From: Smithellaceae bacterium
Lineage (GTDB): Bacteria; Desulfobacterota; Syntrophia; Syntrophales; Smithellaceae
DNA: 43,161 bases
Direction: 5' to 3'
Assembly: GCA_030690945.1 (NCBI GenBank)
Contig: JAUYFM010000023.1
Coordinates: forward strand, 1-43,161
Both the position numbers and the translations under genes were made by a program. This document shows positions 15,385-25,208 of this stretch, piece after piece (position 1 is the stretch's first letter; every line of letters begins with the position of its first letter). The notes below the pieces were generated by a model. The model was not told where the DNA came from and did no database searches. It saw only the letters and a list, made by a program, of their open reading frames with translations.

Positions 15385-16160
15385 ACCAAGAACGGCGCAT
15401 CAGAAATATACGCATCAAAAAAGGCATTTATGTTTTACCGAATCTTTTTACGACGGCCAGTTTATTTATGGGATTTTATTCTATTATTGCCTCCATTCAG
15501 GAAAAGTTTTTTCTGGCCGCAATAGCCATATTAGTGTCTCTCGTTTTTGACGGCCTGGACGGCAGAGTCGCGCGCATGACCAATACAACCAGCAGATTCG
15601 GTGCTGAATACGATTCGCTGGCTGATTTAATCGCGTTTGGCGTTGCACCATCCTTAATGGCCTACATCTGGGCTATGTCTTTTTACGGGAAACTGGGTTG
15701 GATGGCCGGTTTCCTGTTTGTAGCCTGCGGCGCTTTACGTCTGGCAAGATACAATATTCAAATCGGTCTGATTGAAAGTAAGGTGTTTAACGGGTTGCCC
15801 ATCCCGGCAGCCGCCTCTGTGCTTGCCGCGACCGTTATATTTTTCAATGACATGGGAGTTGAAGGCACTTTTCACAATCCCTTCATGATGATCTTTGTCG
15901 TCATCTTATCTCTTTTAATGGTCAGCAATATCAAATACTACAGCGGCAAAGATATGAAGCTTTTCACCCGCATGCCGTTTATGACCTTTTTAGTAATTGT
16001 TGGTATTTTACTGATTATCATTTATAGGCCGGAAGTGATGATTTTTATAATTTTTATATGCTATGCCATTTCCGGACCCCTGTGGTGGGTCTTTAAATTT
16101 ATTCAGAAAATGCGTCAGAATGATTCGAAGAAGAATAATGTTCCTAAACAGGAATCATAA
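15381..16160 (+). CDS. pssA: CDP-diacylglycerol-serine O-phosphatidyltransferase
   Basis: Makes phosphatidylserine from CDP-diacylglycerol and L-serine at the inner membrane. The 259-residue protein carries the CDP-alcohol phosphatidyltransferase motif DGX2ARX8GX3DX3D (DGRVARMTNTTSRFGAEYDS and then LAD), whose Asp residues bind the metal. It has about seven or eight hydrophobic segments and a basic N terminus (RRIRNIRIKKGIYVLPN). That N terminus with PNLFTTASLFMGF is typical of the PssA subfamily and separates it from PgsA. Its product is the substrate of the overlapping psd gene. Confidence 0.92.
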   Translation: MNQERRIRNIRIKKGIYVLPNLFTTASLFMGFYSIIASIQEKFFLAAIAILVSLVFDGLDGRVARMTNTTSRFGAEYDSLADLIAFGVAPSLMAYIWAMSFYGKLGWMAGFLFVACGALRLARYNIQIGLIESKVFNGLPIPAAASVLAATVIFFNDMGVEGTFHNPFMMIFVVILSLLMVSNIKYYSGKDMKLFTRMPFMTFLVIVGILLIIIYRPEVMIFIIFICYAISGPLWWVFKFIQKMRQNDSKKNNVPKQES

Positions 16161-16192
16161 TACGAGTGATGCTCTAATTACAAAGTGAAATT

Positions 16193-16747
16193 ATGAGAAT
16201 TTCAGGAGGTGAAGCAAAAGGAAGGACGCTGAGTTTTCCTTCCCGATCAACGCAAAGACCAACAACTGATTTTTTACGGGAAGCTCTTTTCAATTTATTG
16301 GAATTACCGGCAAGTCAAAGCTTTTTGGATTTATTTGCCGGGTCCGGCTCTGTGGGCTTGGAGGCCTTAAGCCGGAAAGCGGAAAAAGTTACTTTTATTG
16401 AAAAAAGTAAGGCACTTGTCGGGGTTATCCGCGAAAATGTTTCATCATGCGGATATTCGGAGAGATGCTTCATCATCCATGCCGATATTCGATCAGCCTT
16501 GCGTGGTCTTAACCTGAAAAAATGCAGGTTTAATGTGATCTTTGCCGATCCACCTTACAACCAGGGCTTTATCGGAGAAACGCTCAAGATATTAAAGGAA
16601 TATCCTGTATTACAAGAAGACGGTATTATTGTGCTGCAGCATTCCATCAGGGAGCAGCTGACACCGTTAACGGATGGATGGTCTGTGGCGGACCAGAGAA
16701 AGTATGGAGACAATTTATTAACTTTTATAAGGATGGGCAGAGCGTGA
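16193..16747 (+). CDS. rsmD: 16S rRNA (guanine(966)-N2)-methyltransferase RsmD
   Basis: A 184-residue Rossmann-fold methyltransferase. It shows MRISGGEAKGRTL at the start, RPTTDFLREALFNLL, the SAM-binding motif LDLFAGSGSVGLEALSR, and the catalytic N6/N2-methyltransferase motif DPPY (FADPPYNQG). These are the RsmD family features. The stop overlaps the coaD start by one base (TGATG), and rsmD-coaD is a very common bacterial pair. Confidence 0.93.
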   Translation: MRISGGEAKGRTLSFPSRSTQRPTTDFLREALFNLLELPASQSFLDLFAGSGSVGLEALSRKAEKVTFIEKSKALVGVIRENVSSCGYSERCFIIHADIRSALRGLNLKKCRFNVIFADPPYNQGFIGETLKILKEYPVLQEDGIIVLQHSIREQLTPLTDGWSVADQRKYGDNLLTFIRMGRA

Positions 16748-17259
16748 TGCAAGAGAAATTCAATAGCAAAATTGCGATTTACCCGGGCTCGTTTGATCCG
16801 ATTACCAATGGTCATGTGGATATTATTAAAAGGGGCAGCAGAATCTTCGATGAAATCATTGTTCTTGTCGCACAAAACCCGAGTAAATCATCCTTGTTTT
16901 CCGTAGATGAGCGGTGTCAGTTCATCCGGGAAATATTTCAGGGTTACGAAGGGATTCGAGTTGATTGTCATGAAGGTCTACTCATTGATTATTTCAAGAA
17001 TTCCGGCGCCAGTACGATCTTACGGGGTATGCGCGCTCTTTCCGATTTTGAGTACGAATTTCAGATGGCGCTCATGAACCGACGCCAGACAAAAAATATT
17101 GAAACGGTCTTCTTGATGAGCGGATATCGATGGTTTTATACCAGCTCCAAGCTCATCAAGGAAGTGGCCAGTCTGGGTGGATCGGTCAGGGGGCTTGTAC
17201 CGGAAAATGTACATAATAAGTTAATGGAAAAATTCAATATTAAAAATAACAGAAAGTAG
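16747..17259 (+). CDS. coaD: Phosphopantetheine adenylyltransferase
   Basis: Penultimate step of coenzyme A synthesis, joining ATP and 4'-phosphopantetheine. The 170-residue product has the nucleotidyltransferase motif YPGSFDPITNGHVDII near the N terminus, RGMRALSDFEYEFQMALMNR in the middle, and the second signature (MSGYRWFYTSSKLIKEVA), which is a slight variant of the usual ISSTLIKE. The ATG at 16747 is chosen. A longer frame opens at 16678, but it lies inside rsmD and adds residues foreign to the family. Confidence 0.93.
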   Translation: MQEKFNSKIAIYPGSFDPITNGHVDIIKRGSRIFDEIIVLVAQNPSKSSLFSVDERCQFIREIFQGYEGIRVDCHEGLLIDYFKNSGASTILRGMRALSDFEYEFQMALMNRRQTKNIETVFLMSGYRWFYTSSKLIKEVASLGGSVRGLVPENVHNKLMEKFNIKNNRK

Positions 17260-17277
17260 TTAAAGGGAAGGAAAAAA

Positions 17278-18681
17278 ATGGGAGGTCTTTTCGGAGTCGT
17301 CACGCAAGATAGTTGCGTTCAGGCACTCTTTTACGGAACGGATTATCATTCTCACTTGGGAACAGAACACGGCGGCATGGCCGTATTCGGCGCCAAAGGG
17401 TTTTATAATACGATTCACGGCATATCGCAGGCGCAATTTAAATCGCGCTTTGTCGATGATTATAAAAAGATGGAGGGACACTCCGGAATCGGCGCCATTG
17501 ATGATGAATCTCCGCAACCACTTATTTTTCGCTCCAAGTTTGGTATTTATGCGGTGGTGGCGGCAGGCTTGATTACCAACAAGAATGCACTGGTCGGCGA
17601 GCTTCTTAATGAAGGAGCCTCTTTTACTGAGATGGCCGGAGGTGGGGTTAATAACGCAGAAATAGTTGCTTCCCTGATTAATCGCGGAGATAATATTGTA
17701 GAAGGCATCGCATCCATGCGCGGTATTATCGAAGGGTCTATTTGTGTTTTAGTCCTGACGCCGGAAGGCATTTATGCCGCCCGGGACAAGGTTGGACGTT
17801 TTCCTCTCGCGCTGGGTCAGAGCAAAGACTTAAGCAGAAAATCATATGTCGTCGCAACCGAAGCAAGCTCTTTTGAGAATCTTGGTTATGAATTGCACCG
17901 ATTCGTGGGACCAGGGGAAATTGTGTTGCTTTCTCCTGACGGAATCAAACAGCTCAAACCGGAAGGTAATCAGAAAAATATCTGTTCCTTTCTGTGGATC
18001 TATACGGGTTCCCCTTCATCCATCTACGACGGCATCAGCGTGGAGCGAACTCGGGAACGCTGTGGCAGCTATCTAGCCAAGCGGGATAACGTTCAGGTGG
18101 ACTTTGTCGCCGGTGTTCCCGATTCCGGTGTCGGTCACGCCATCGGCTACGCAATGGAATCCGGCATTCCCTACCGGAGGCCCCTGGTGAAGTACACACC
18201 CGGTTATGGACGAAGTTACACGCCGCCCACTCAGGAAATTCGTGATTTGATTGCAACCATGAAGCTAAGCGCCGTTAGGGAAGTCATCGATGGTAACCGG
18301 ATGATTATTTGCGACGATTCCATTGTTCGTGGTACGCAGTTAAAAAATTTAACGGTAAAAAAGTTGTGGGACAATGGCGCAAAGGAAATTCACATCCGTC
18401 CCGCCTGTCCGCCTCTGATGTATCCCTGTATTTATGCATCTTCAACGAGAACAACCGCTGAACTGGCCTGCCGCAAAGCGATGCGGGCACTGGAAGGGAA
18501 AGACATTGAAGACCCCTCAGATTATCTCGACACAACATCACCTAAGCACGCGAATATGATCGATTGGATTCGTTGTGATTTGAATGTGACGTCTCTGAAA
18601 TATATGACCATAGAAGACATGATTGCGGCGATCGGCCTGCCTTCGGATCAGCTTTGTCTGCATTGCTGGCTGGGAAAATAA
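17278..18681 (+). CDS. PurF-type amidophosphoribosyltransferase homologue lacking the catalytic N-terminal Cys
   Basis: Canonical PurF makes 5-phosphoribosylamine from PRPP using ammonia released by an N-terminal glutaminase whose nucleophile is Cys at position 2 after Met. This 467-residue homologue starts MGGLFGVVTQDS, with Gly there. The PRPP-binding motif is intact (MIICDDSIVRGTQ). The four Cys positions that hold the 4Fe-4S cluster in Bacillus PurF appear conserved: NICSFLW, YPCIYAS and CLHCWLGK. HLGTEHGGMAVFG replaces the usual RGQES-type segment. So the phosphoribosyltransferase half looks active and the glutaminase half does not. It may use free ammonia or serve another role, while a normal purF may exist elsewhere. 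It follows coaD by 18 nt with an AAAGGGAAGG ribosome-binding region. Confidence 0.82.
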   Translation: MGGLFGVVTQDSCVQALFYGTDYHSHLGTEHGGMAVFGAKGFYNTIHGISQAQFKSRFVDDYKKMEGHSGIGAIDDESPQPLIFRSKFGIYAVVAAGLITNKNALVGELLNEGASFTEMAGGGVNNAEIVASLINRGDNIVEGIASMRGIIEGSICVLVLTPEGIYAARDKVGRFPLALGQSKDLSRKSYVVATEASSFENLGYELHRFVGPGEIVLLSPDGIKQLKPEGNQKNICSFLWIYTGSPSSIYDGISVERTRERCGSYLAKRDNVQVDFVAGVPDSGVGHAIGYAMESGIPYRRPLVKYTPGYGRSYTPPTQEIRDLIATMKLSAVREVIDGNRMIICDDSIVRGTQLKNLTVKKLWDNGAKEIHIRPACPPLMYPCIYASSTRTTAELACRKAMRALEGKDIEDPSDYLDTTSPKHANMIDWIRCDLNVTSLKYMTIEDMIAAIGLPSDQLCLHCWLGK

Positions 18682-18700
18682 GTCAAGAAAAACCAAGCCT

Positions 18701-19774
18701 ATGGAACACATCTCAAAAACGAGAAGAAAAGCAAGAGAAATACATATCGGGTCAGTCGGAATAGGAGGGGACGCGCCCATCGTTGTCCAATCCATGACCA
18801 ATACGGATACACGTAATATTAGCGAGACAGTCAAGCAGATCAGTGCATTACAGGAAGCAGGCTGTGAAATCGTGCGGATAGCCGTTCCTGATCATGAAGC
18901 CGCCCAGGCGATACCGGCGATTAAAAAGAGCATTAAAATCCCGTTGATTGCCGATATTCATTTCCACTATCAATTGGCTCTTGATGCCATAAAAAATGGC
19001 GCGGATGGAATCAGGATCAATCCCGGCAATATCGCCAAAGACGGGATCGCTGAAATTGTCAAGCTGGCCAAAGAACGTCAGACCGTCATCCGCATCGGTG
19101 TCAATGCCGGTTCGTTGCAGAAGGATCTGGTGCTGGCGTATGGCGGCGTGACCGCGGAAGCCCTATGTGTCAGCGCTTTGCGCAATATTGAAATGTTTGA
19201 GGACATGGGATTTGATCTCATCAAGCTTTCTCTCAAATCATCCGATGTGCCAATGATGATTGAGGCCTACCGGATGATCGCCGCCCAAACGGATTATCCC
19301 CTTCATCTGGGAGTTACGGAAGCAGGAACGCTGGTTGACGCGGCCATTAAATCAGCGCTGGGCATCGGGACACTTCTTTATGACGGCATTGGCGATACCA
19401 TTCGCGTTTCGGTGACCGGCAATCCGGTGTTGGAAATACCGCTGGCCTACGGGATTTTGCGGGCCTTGAAAATTCGTAAAGTCGGACCGGAAATCATTGC
19501 CTGTCCCACCTGTGGAAGATGCCAGATTGATCTTTTGGGGTTAACGGAAAAGATAGAAAAAGCATTGGCCGGCAGGAAAGAATATATCAAAGTGGCTCTG
19601 ATGGGCTGTGTAGTTAACGGGCCGGGTGAAGCCGCGGACGCGGATATCGGCATCGCGGGCGGTCGCGGTTTTGGCATGATGTTTAAAAAAGGCGTGGCCT
19701 ATAAAAAAGTTGAAGAAAAAGATTTTGTCCGGGCTTTACTTGAAGAAATTCAATCCCTGGATAATGAAAAATAA
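18701..19774 (+). CDS. ispG: 4-hydroxy-3-methylbut-2-enyl-diphosphate synthase
   Basis: IspG is the 4Fe-4S enzyme of the MEP isoprenoid pathway that converts MEcPP to HMBPP. The 357-residue protein has the TIM-barrel start VQSMTNTDTRN, ADIHFHYQLAL and RINPGNIA. The cluster cysteines are in CPTCGRC and GCVVNGPGEA, the latter being the family signature. I take the ATG at 18701. An earlier in-frame ATG at 18623 lies within the preceding gene and gives a foreign extension. proS follows after 9 nt. Confidence 0.95.
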   Translation: MEHISKTRRKAREIHIGSVGIGGDAPIVVQSMTNTDTRNISETVKQISALQEAGCEIVRIAVPDHEAAQAIPAIKKSIKIPLIADIHFHYQLALDAIKNGADGIRINPGNIAKDGIAEIVKLAKERQTVIRIGVNAGSLQKDLVLAYGGVTAEALCVSALRNIEMFEDMGFDLIKLSLKSSDVPMMIEAYRMIAAQTDYPLHLGVTEAGTLVDAAIKSALGIGTLLYDGIGDTIRVSVTGNPVLEIPLAYGILRALKIRKVGPEIIACPTCGRCQIDLLGLTEKIEKALAGRKEYIKVALMGCVVNGPGEAADADIGIAGGRGFGMMFKKGVAYKKVEEKDFVRALLEEIQSLDNEK

Positions 19775-19783
19775 GGAGGCTTA

Positions 19784-21508
19784 ATGCGGTACTCGGAAAT
19801 GCACCTGCCCACAGGAAGAGAAATACCTTCCGATGCGGAGGTTGTCAGCAATCAGCTCATGATTCGGGCGGGAATGATCAGAAAATTAACCAGTGGCATC
19901 TATTCTTATTTACCACTGGGTTATCGTGTCATTAGAAAAGTGGAACAAATTATCCGTGAGGAAATGAATAAAGCCGGAGCCCAGGAGGTTCATCTTCCGA
20001 TGGTGCAGCCTGCGGAACTCTGGCAGGAGTCCGGACGTTGGAATTACTACGGTAAGGAGCTCTTGCGCTTTCGCGACCGCAATAACCGCGACTATTGCCT
20101 GGGACCAACGCATGAAGAAGTCATCACGGATCTGGTGCGAAATGATATTAAGACGTACAGGCAATTGCCGTGTAATCTGTATCAGATTCAGACGAAATTC
20201 CGCGATGAAGTGCGTCCGCGTTTCGGTGTGATGCGCTGCCGGGAATTCGGCATGAAAGACGCTTACAGTTTTGACGCAGATGAAGCGGGAGCGGAAAAAA
20301 GCTACCAGAAAATGTTTACCGCCTACAATAACATTTTCCGACGCTGTGGTTTGCAGTACCGTCCGGTAGAGGCGGATTCCGGCAGCATCGGCGGAAGTTT
20401 CTCGCATGAGTTCATGGTTATGGCCGAATCGGGCGAGGACGCCATCGTATTTTGTGAACAGTGCAACTATGCCGCCAATCTGGAAAAGGCCGAAATTGCC
20501 AGACCGGAAAAGAACGCCCACAGGGAAAAAGATTGGTTGCCCATGGAGAGCATCGAAACACCGGCTGTGCGCACGATTGAGGAAGTCAGTTCTTTCCTGA
20601 ATGTCTCGTCCCGACAGATTGTTAAAACACTGATTTTCAACGCCGACGGCAAACCCTGTGCCGTTCTGATTCGTGGCGATCAGGAGGTCAACGAAATCAA
20701 AGTGAAAAATTATCTGGGCGCAGCCGAACTTACACTTGCCGATGACGAGATAATTATGAAAGCGACCGGCGCGCCGCGTGGTTTTGCCGGAGCCGTCGGC
20801 ATTAAAGTCCAAGTGATCGCCGATTATTCCATTATGAATCTGGTCAATATGGTTACCGGCGCCAACAAAGAGGATTATCATCTGAAAAATGTGAATATCG
20901 GACGTGATTTTCAGGTGGAGTTTTTCGCCGATCTGCGCGTTTCCGAACCCGGTGATACCTGTCCCCGCTGTATTGGCGCCATCAAATTTGTCCGCGGCAT
21001 CGAAGTCGGTCACGTTTTCAAGCTGGGAACTAAATACAGCAAAGCCATGAAAGCCAGTTATCTGGACAAAGACGGTAAGGAAAAAACCATGATTATGGGC
21101 TGCTACGGCATCGGTATCGGCCGAACCGTGGCCGCCTGTATTGAACAGAATTTCGATCAAAACGGTATTATCTGGCCGATGCCGCTGGCGCCCTATGCGG
21201 TGATCGTCACACCCGTGAATATCAACGAGCCCGACGTGATGAAAGCGTCGGAAGATATTTATGCCGAATTGCTGGCCTGTGGCGTAGAAGTGATCCTGGA
21301 TGATCGTGATGAAAGAGCGGGTGTGAAGTTCAAAGATGCCGATCTCATCGGTATTCCGCTGCGGATTGTCGTGGGACCCAAGAATCTGGCCCAGGGCCAT
21401 GTCGAGTTGAAAATTCGTAGAACCGGCAAGAGCAGCCTTTATGCGACCGGGGATGTTGTTACGGAAGTCCGGAAAATAATTACTTCAGAATTGAACGAGG
21501 CCAGTTGA
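19784..21508 (+). CDS. proS: Prolyl-tRNA synthetase (bacterial type with editing domain)
   Basis: Class II aminoacyl-tRNA synthetase charging tRNA-Pro. The 574-residue protein starts [20 protein letters not shown]. It has motif 1 around [18 protein letters not shown], motif 2 ([21 protein letters not shown]) and motif 3 near [16 protein letters not shown]. Between motifs 2 and 3 lies the YbaK-like editing insertion (residues about 240-385), as in E. coli. The C-terminal anticodon-binding domain includes [20 protein letters not shown]. The RBS AAGGAGG lies 4-5 nt upstream. A tRNA-Pro gene is 4 kb downstream in the same direction. Confidence 0.96.
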   Translation: MRYSEMHLPTGREIPSDAEVVSNQLMIRAGMIRKLTSGIYSYLPLGYRVIRKVEQIIREEMNKAGAQEVHLPMVQPAELWQESGRWNYYGKELLRFRDRNNRDYCLGPTHEEVITDLVRNDIKTYRQLPCNLYQIQTKFRDEVRPRFGVMRCREFGMKDAYSFDADEAGAEKSYQKMFTAYNNIFRRCGLQYRPVEADSGSIGGSFSHEFMVMAESGEDAIVFCEQCNYAANLEKAEIARPEKNAHREKDWLPMESIETPAVRTIEEVSSFLNVSSRQIVKTLIFNADGKPCAVLIRGDQEVNEIKVKNYLGAAELTLADDEIIMKATGAPRGFAGAVGIKVQVIADYSIMNLVNMVTGANKEDYHLKNVNIGRDFQVEFFADLRVSEPGDTCPRCIGAIKFVRGIEVGHVFKLGTKYSKAMKASYLDKDGKEKTMIMGCYGIGIGRTVAACIEQNFDQNGIIWPMPLAPYAVIVTPVNINEPDVMKASEDIYAELLACGVEVILDDRDERAGVKFKDADLIGIPLRIVVGPKNLAQGHVELKIRRTGKSSLYATGDVVTEVRKIITSELNEAS

Positions 21509-21535
21509 TAGCCGCGCATTGGACTGGAAGTCTTC

Positions 21536-23680
21536 ATGTTAAGAATAAATGATATTCTTGATAAAGCTCAAGCCTATCTGGCAGCCGAAGAGCTGGAGAT
21601 GATTCAAAAGGCATATATTTATTCAGCCACGGTTCATCAGGGGCAGGTGCGTTTATCTGGCGAGCCCTATCTCACGCATCCCATGGAAGTAGCCGGCGTC
21701 CTGGTCGATATGAAGATGGATTCGGCAACAATCATCAGTGGACTTCTGCACGACACGATTGAAGACACCCTCACCACCAAAGAACAAATCGAGCAGGAAT
21801 TCGGTAAAGACGTCGCTTTTCTGGTGAGCGGCCTGACCAAGCTCAGCCGCATTTCGTTCGGTTCACAGGAAGAAAGACAGGCTGAAAATTTTCGTAAGAT
21901 GATTCTGGCGATGTCTGCCGACATCCGCATCCTCCTGGTTCGCCTGGCTGACCGCATTCACAACATGAGAACCCTTCAGTATCAGACGCTCGACAGAAGA
22001 ATTTATATCGCGCGGGAGACAATGGACGTCTATGCGCCGTTGGCCAATCGGCTGGGAATTAACTGGATGAAAATGGAACTGGAAGATCTGGCTTTTCAGC
22101 ATGTCTCACCCGACGCCTTCAAGGAAATAGCCACCCGCGTCGACAAATCCCAGGAGTCCAGGAACCGTTACACGGAAGAAGTGAAAACCATCATTTTAAA
22201 AGAGCTGGAAAAATTATTTATTCAAGGCGAAGTGGAGGGCAGGGCAAAACATTTATACGGCATTTATAAAAAAATGCATGAGCAGCATATTAATTTCGAT
22301 GAAGTGTATGATGTTATCGCTTTTCGCATCATCCTGGATTCGGACATCGATAAAACCTGTTACGAAGCGCTCAGCATCGTGCATGCCTTATGTAAGCCTG
22401 TCCCCGGCCGATTCAAAGACTATATCGCCATGCCCAAAGCGAATAACTATCAATCGTTGCACACGGCGGTGATCGGGCCTTACGGTGAAAGAGTCGAAAT
22501 CCAGATTCGAACCCGGGCTATGCACGAATGGGCGGAAAAGGGCATTGCAGCCCACTGGCGCTATAAAGAAGGGCGGGCTTTTCAGGACAACGAAGACAAT
22601 CAGATCAAAAAACTACGGGAAGCTCTTGAAATTCAACAGGATATAAAGAATCCGAAAGAATTCATGTCCAACCTGAAGATGGCGTTGTTTCCGGATGAAG
22701 TATATGTTTTCACGCCGCACGGCGATGTAAAATCCTTTCCCAAGGGAGCGACGCCCATTGATTTTGCCTATAGCATTCATACCGATGTCGGGAATAAGTG
22801 CACCGGGGCGAAGGTGAATCGTAATATTGTGCCGTTGCGTTACCAGCTGCAAAATGGCGACCGGGTGGAAATCATCACGCAGGCCGGTCACCACCCCAGC
22901 AAAGACTGGTTGAAATACGTGGTGACCTCGCGGGCCATTTCCAAGATCCGCAACTGGATCAATCTGGAGGAAAAAAATAGTTCGCTGACGCTGGGCAAAG
23001 ATCTGCTGGAAAAAGAATTCAAGAGAAATAACCTGAAATTTGCGACCTATATTAAATCATATGAGATTAAAAAAGTCATGACGGAGCATTCGTTATTGAC
23101 GCTGGACGATCTGATTTCACAAGTGGGTTACGGCCGCATTTCACCCAGGCAAGTGGTCAATCATTTCCTGGTTGCCGACGCGCCGAAAGACGCTGAAAAA
23201 CTTCAGGAGAAAGAAAAGAAAAAGCCCTCTGCCTCTCCTTCTCTGGGTATTAGCCTTACGGGTATTGACGACGTCATGGTAAAGTTTGCCAAATGCTGCA
23301 ACCCGATCCCCGGAGATGAGATATCTGGTTACATTTCCCGCGGACGCGGCATTACCGTTCACACGCAAACCTGTCCGCATCTGAAAAGACTCGATGCCGA
23401 GCGGATTGTGGATGTCAATTGGGATGTCCGGCAGAAACACGCCTATCCCGTGCATGTCAAGGTTGTCTGTAACGACCGCAAGGGTGTTATAACGGAAGTC
23501 AGCTCTGTCATTACGTCATTTGATATTAACATCAGCTTTGCCCAGGTCGAGACGACGGATATGATCGCCAACTGCCTGTTCGTCATTGACGTCTATGACA
23601 CACAGCAGCTCAATTCCATCTTTTCAGCCATTCGGCAATTAAAAATCGTCCGTTCCATTGAGCGGATACGCAAAGCCTGA
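21536..23680 (+). CDS. Bifunctional (p)ppGpp synthetase/hydrolase (Rel/SpoT family)
   Basis: Controls the stringent response by making and degrading (p)ppGpp. The 714-residue protein has an intact HD hydrolase site (LLHDTIEDT, H72-D73) and YRLADRIHNMRTL. It has a synthetase domain with YDVIAFRIIL and GRFKDYIAMPKANNYQSLHT, whose RFKD loop is the form found in bifunctional Rel rather than RelA. A TGS domain follows (VYVFTPHGDVKSFPKGATPIDFAYSIHTDVG, from about residue 385). Then come the zinc-finger region with KFAKCCNPIPGD and a C-terminal ACT domain. All domains of a long Rel are present in the normal order. E. coli would call this spoT and Firmicutes rel. Confidence 0.94.
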   Translation: MLRINDILDKAQAYLAAEELEMIQKAYIYSATVHQGQVRLSGEPYLTHPMEVAGVLVDMKMDSATIISGLLHDTIEDTLTTKEQIEQEFGKDVAFLVSGLTKLSRISFGSQEERQAENFRKMILAMSADIRILLVRLADRIHNMRTLQYQTLDRRIYIARETMDVYAPLANRLGINWMKMELEDLAFQHVSPDAFKEIATRVDKSQESRNRYTEEVKTIILKELEKLFIQGEVEGRAKHLYGIYKKMHEQHINFDEVYDVIAFRIILDSDIDKTCYEALSIVHALCKPVPGRFKDYIAMPKANNYQSLHTAVIGPYGERVEIQIRTRAMHEWAEKGIAAHWRYKEGRAFQDNEDNQIKKLREALEIQQDIKNPKEFMSNLKMALFPDEVYVFTPHGDVKSFPKGATPIDFAYSIHTDVGNKCTGAKVNRNIVPLRYQLQNGDRVEIITQAGHHPSKDWLKYVVTSRAISKIRNWINLEEKNSSLTLGKDLLEKEFKRNNLKFATYIKSYEIKKVMTEHSLLTLDDLISQVGYGRISPRQVVNHFLVADAPKDAEKLQEKEKKKPSASPSLGISLTGIDDVMVKFAKCCNPIPGDEISGYISRGRGITVHTQTCPHLKRLDAERIVDVNWDVRQKHAYPVHVKVVCNDRKGVITEVSSVITSFDINISFAQVETTDMIANCLFVIDVYDTQQLNSIFSAIRQLKIVRSIERIRKA

Positions 23681-23706
23681 AAATAACAAAAAGTTCCATT
23701 TGTCTG

Positions 23707-23734
23707 TTGACAAACAAATTCACTCTGCTATAAG
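23707..23734 (+). promoter_or_regulatory. Candidate promoter before the amidase gene
   Basis: TTGACA (23707-23712), a 16-nt spacer and TATAAG (23729-23734) lie 51 nt before the amidase ATG, in the 105-nt gap after rel. It is one of the best promoter matches in the window. Confidence 0.55.
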
Positions 23735-23785
23735 CAGGCGCAACCTGACGCGGGTGGGAGATAACATTTTAAAATAGGTGAAATA

Positions 23786-24502
23786 ATGTTCTATAAATGG
23801 CCAAAATATATTGTCGTCTTTTTTTCTGTTCTGATGATGTGCCTTCCGGGATTTTCGATCCAGGCCCAAACGGTAAAACACATTGTTGTCATTGATCCGG
23901 CGCATGGCGGTGAAGAAGCGGGTAGTATAGGCATTGATAAAATCGCCGAGAAGGATTTAACACTGGCGATTGCTTTGGCGTTACAGAAGGAACTGGCTCG
24001 CGAAAGTAATATGGAAGTTTTTCTGACCAGGGATTCGGATAAAACGCTGTCTCTGGATGAGCGCAAAAAAAATATCACGAAAATAAAACCTGCTATGGTT
24101 TTGAGCCTGCATATCAATGCCGGGTTCGGCAGAACTTCATCGGGATTTGAACTATATTACCCCGGCTTTGAAAATGTCAACGTACCCCGGAAGGGCGGTA
24201 AAGGAGCCGTTGTCGGCGCTGAGAACCAACATCTGAATGATACTGTGAAACTGGCGCGCCTGGTGCAAAAAAATCTCGACGGCTTATTTCCGCGCAAAAG
24301 CAGGGGACTCAGGGAAGCCGGCGTGCCGCTCGCGGAAGGATTATCCGTGCCCGTGTTGGTTGTCGAACTGGGTTTTGCCACCAATCCCGACGACAAGAAA
24401 AAGTTGGCATCCGACAAAACACAAAAAGAAATAGCCAGAGCCCTGGCCAAGAGCATCCAGTCCTTCTTTCAGGAGCCCCATGTTCAAAAGAAATCAGAAT
24501 AG
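23786..24502 (+). CDS. N-acetylmuramoyl-L-alanine amidase (Amidase_3, AmiC-like), exported
   Basis: A zinc enzyme that cleaves the bond between MurNAc and the stem peptide in peptidoglycan. The 238-residue protein has a signal peptide (hydrophobic [17 protein letters not shown], probable cut after IQA). The Amidase_3 zinc ligands are recognisable: His40 in IDPAHGGEE, Glu in [12 protein letters not shown], His in LSLHINAG, and the catalytic Glu in [12 protein letters not shown]. There are no extra AMIN, LysM or SPOR domains, so it is the minimal form. The region 120-165 ([16 protein letters not shown]) is longer than usual. It overlaps rph by 23 nt. Confidence 0.88.
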   Translation: MFYKWPKYIVVFFSVLMMCLPGFSIQAQTVKHIVVIDPAHGGEEAGSIGIDKIAEKDLTLAIALALQKELARESNMEVFLTRDSDKTLSLDERKKNITKIKPAMVLSLHINAGFGRTSSGFELYYPGFENVNVPRKGGKGAVVGAENQHLNDTVKLARLVQKNLDGLFPRKSRGLREAGVPLAEGLSVPVLVVELGFATNPDDKKKLASDKTQKEIARALAKSIQSFFQEPHVQKKSE

Positions 24503-25208
24503 AAAATTTGATGAACTTCGGCCTATCCGTATCACCAACGAGTATTTACGGAATGTCCCGGGTTCCGTCATGGTTGAATTCGGTAACACGAAAGTACTGT
24601 GCGCGGCATCGCTTGCAGAAAGGACGGCGCCTTTTTTAAAGAATACCGGCAAGGGTTGGCTGACCGCAGAGTATTCCATGCTGCCCATGTCCACGCCAAC
24701 ACGTTCGGCGCGCGAAGCCACACGCGGCAAGCTGGGAGGCAGGACGCATGAAATTCAAAGGCTGATCGGCAGATCGCTCAGAGCCGTGACGGATTTAACC
24801 GCTTTCGGCGAAAGAACAATTTATGTTGATTGTGATGTCATTCAGGCGGACGGCGGAACCAGAACCGCGTCGATTACCGGTGCTTTTGTGGCTTTGGTGG
24901 ATCTGTTTAAAAATATGAAGCAGCAGGGGCTGGTCAAAGAAATTCCCGTCACGGATTTTGTTTCGGCGGTCAGCGTCGGCATCTTACAAAATCAGGTATT
25001 GCTGGATCTGGAATATGAGGAAGACTCCCGGGCGGATGTGGATATGAATTTTGTGATGACCGGCGCCGGTTTATTTATTGAAGTGCAAGGCACTGCCGAG
25101 CATGATCCATTTAGCAAGGATCAACTCGATGCGATGACCGCGCTCGCTACCGCAGGCATTGACAGGATCATTGCCTGCCAGAAAGAAATTGTGGGTTTGT
25201 TACGATAA
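24480..25208 (+). CDS. rph: Ribonuclease PH
   Basis: A phosphorolytic 3'-5' exoribonuclease that trims the 3' ends of tRNA precursors. The 242-residue protein shows the standard features: [45 protein letters not shown], the phosphate-binding [16 protein letters not shown], and [19 protein letters not shown]. The start lies inside the end of the amidase gene, and the stop overlaps rdgB by one base (TAATG). rph-rdgB-tRNA-Pro is a frequent order, and the tRNA lies directly downstream. Confidence 0.95.
   Translation: MFKRNQNRKFDELRPIRITNEYLRNVPGSVMVEFGNTKVLCAASLAERTAPFLKNTGKGWLTAEYSMLPMSTPTRSAREATRGKLGGRTHEIQRLIGRSLRAVTDLTAFGERTIYVDCDVIQADGGTRTASITGAFVALVDLFKNMKQQGLVKEIPVTDFVSAVSVGILQNQVLLDLEYEEDSRADVDMNFVMTGAGLFIEVQGTAEHDPFSKDQLDAMTALATAGIDRIIACQKEIVGLLR

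Noticed and set aside
16678-16746. Upstream starts that lengthen coaD (and likewise ispG at 18623, hslU at 29471, ihfB at 12541)
   Set aside because: Each extension lies within the preceding gene and adds residues foreign to the family, while a later ATG matches the conserved N terminus.
19910-21400. Long open frame of nearly 500 codons on the minus strand opposite proS
   Set aside because: It mirrors the proS codons, has no recognisable domain, and proS itself has all class II synthetase motifs. Long antisense frames of this sort also occur opposite hslU (29570-30493) and argD (31640-32494).
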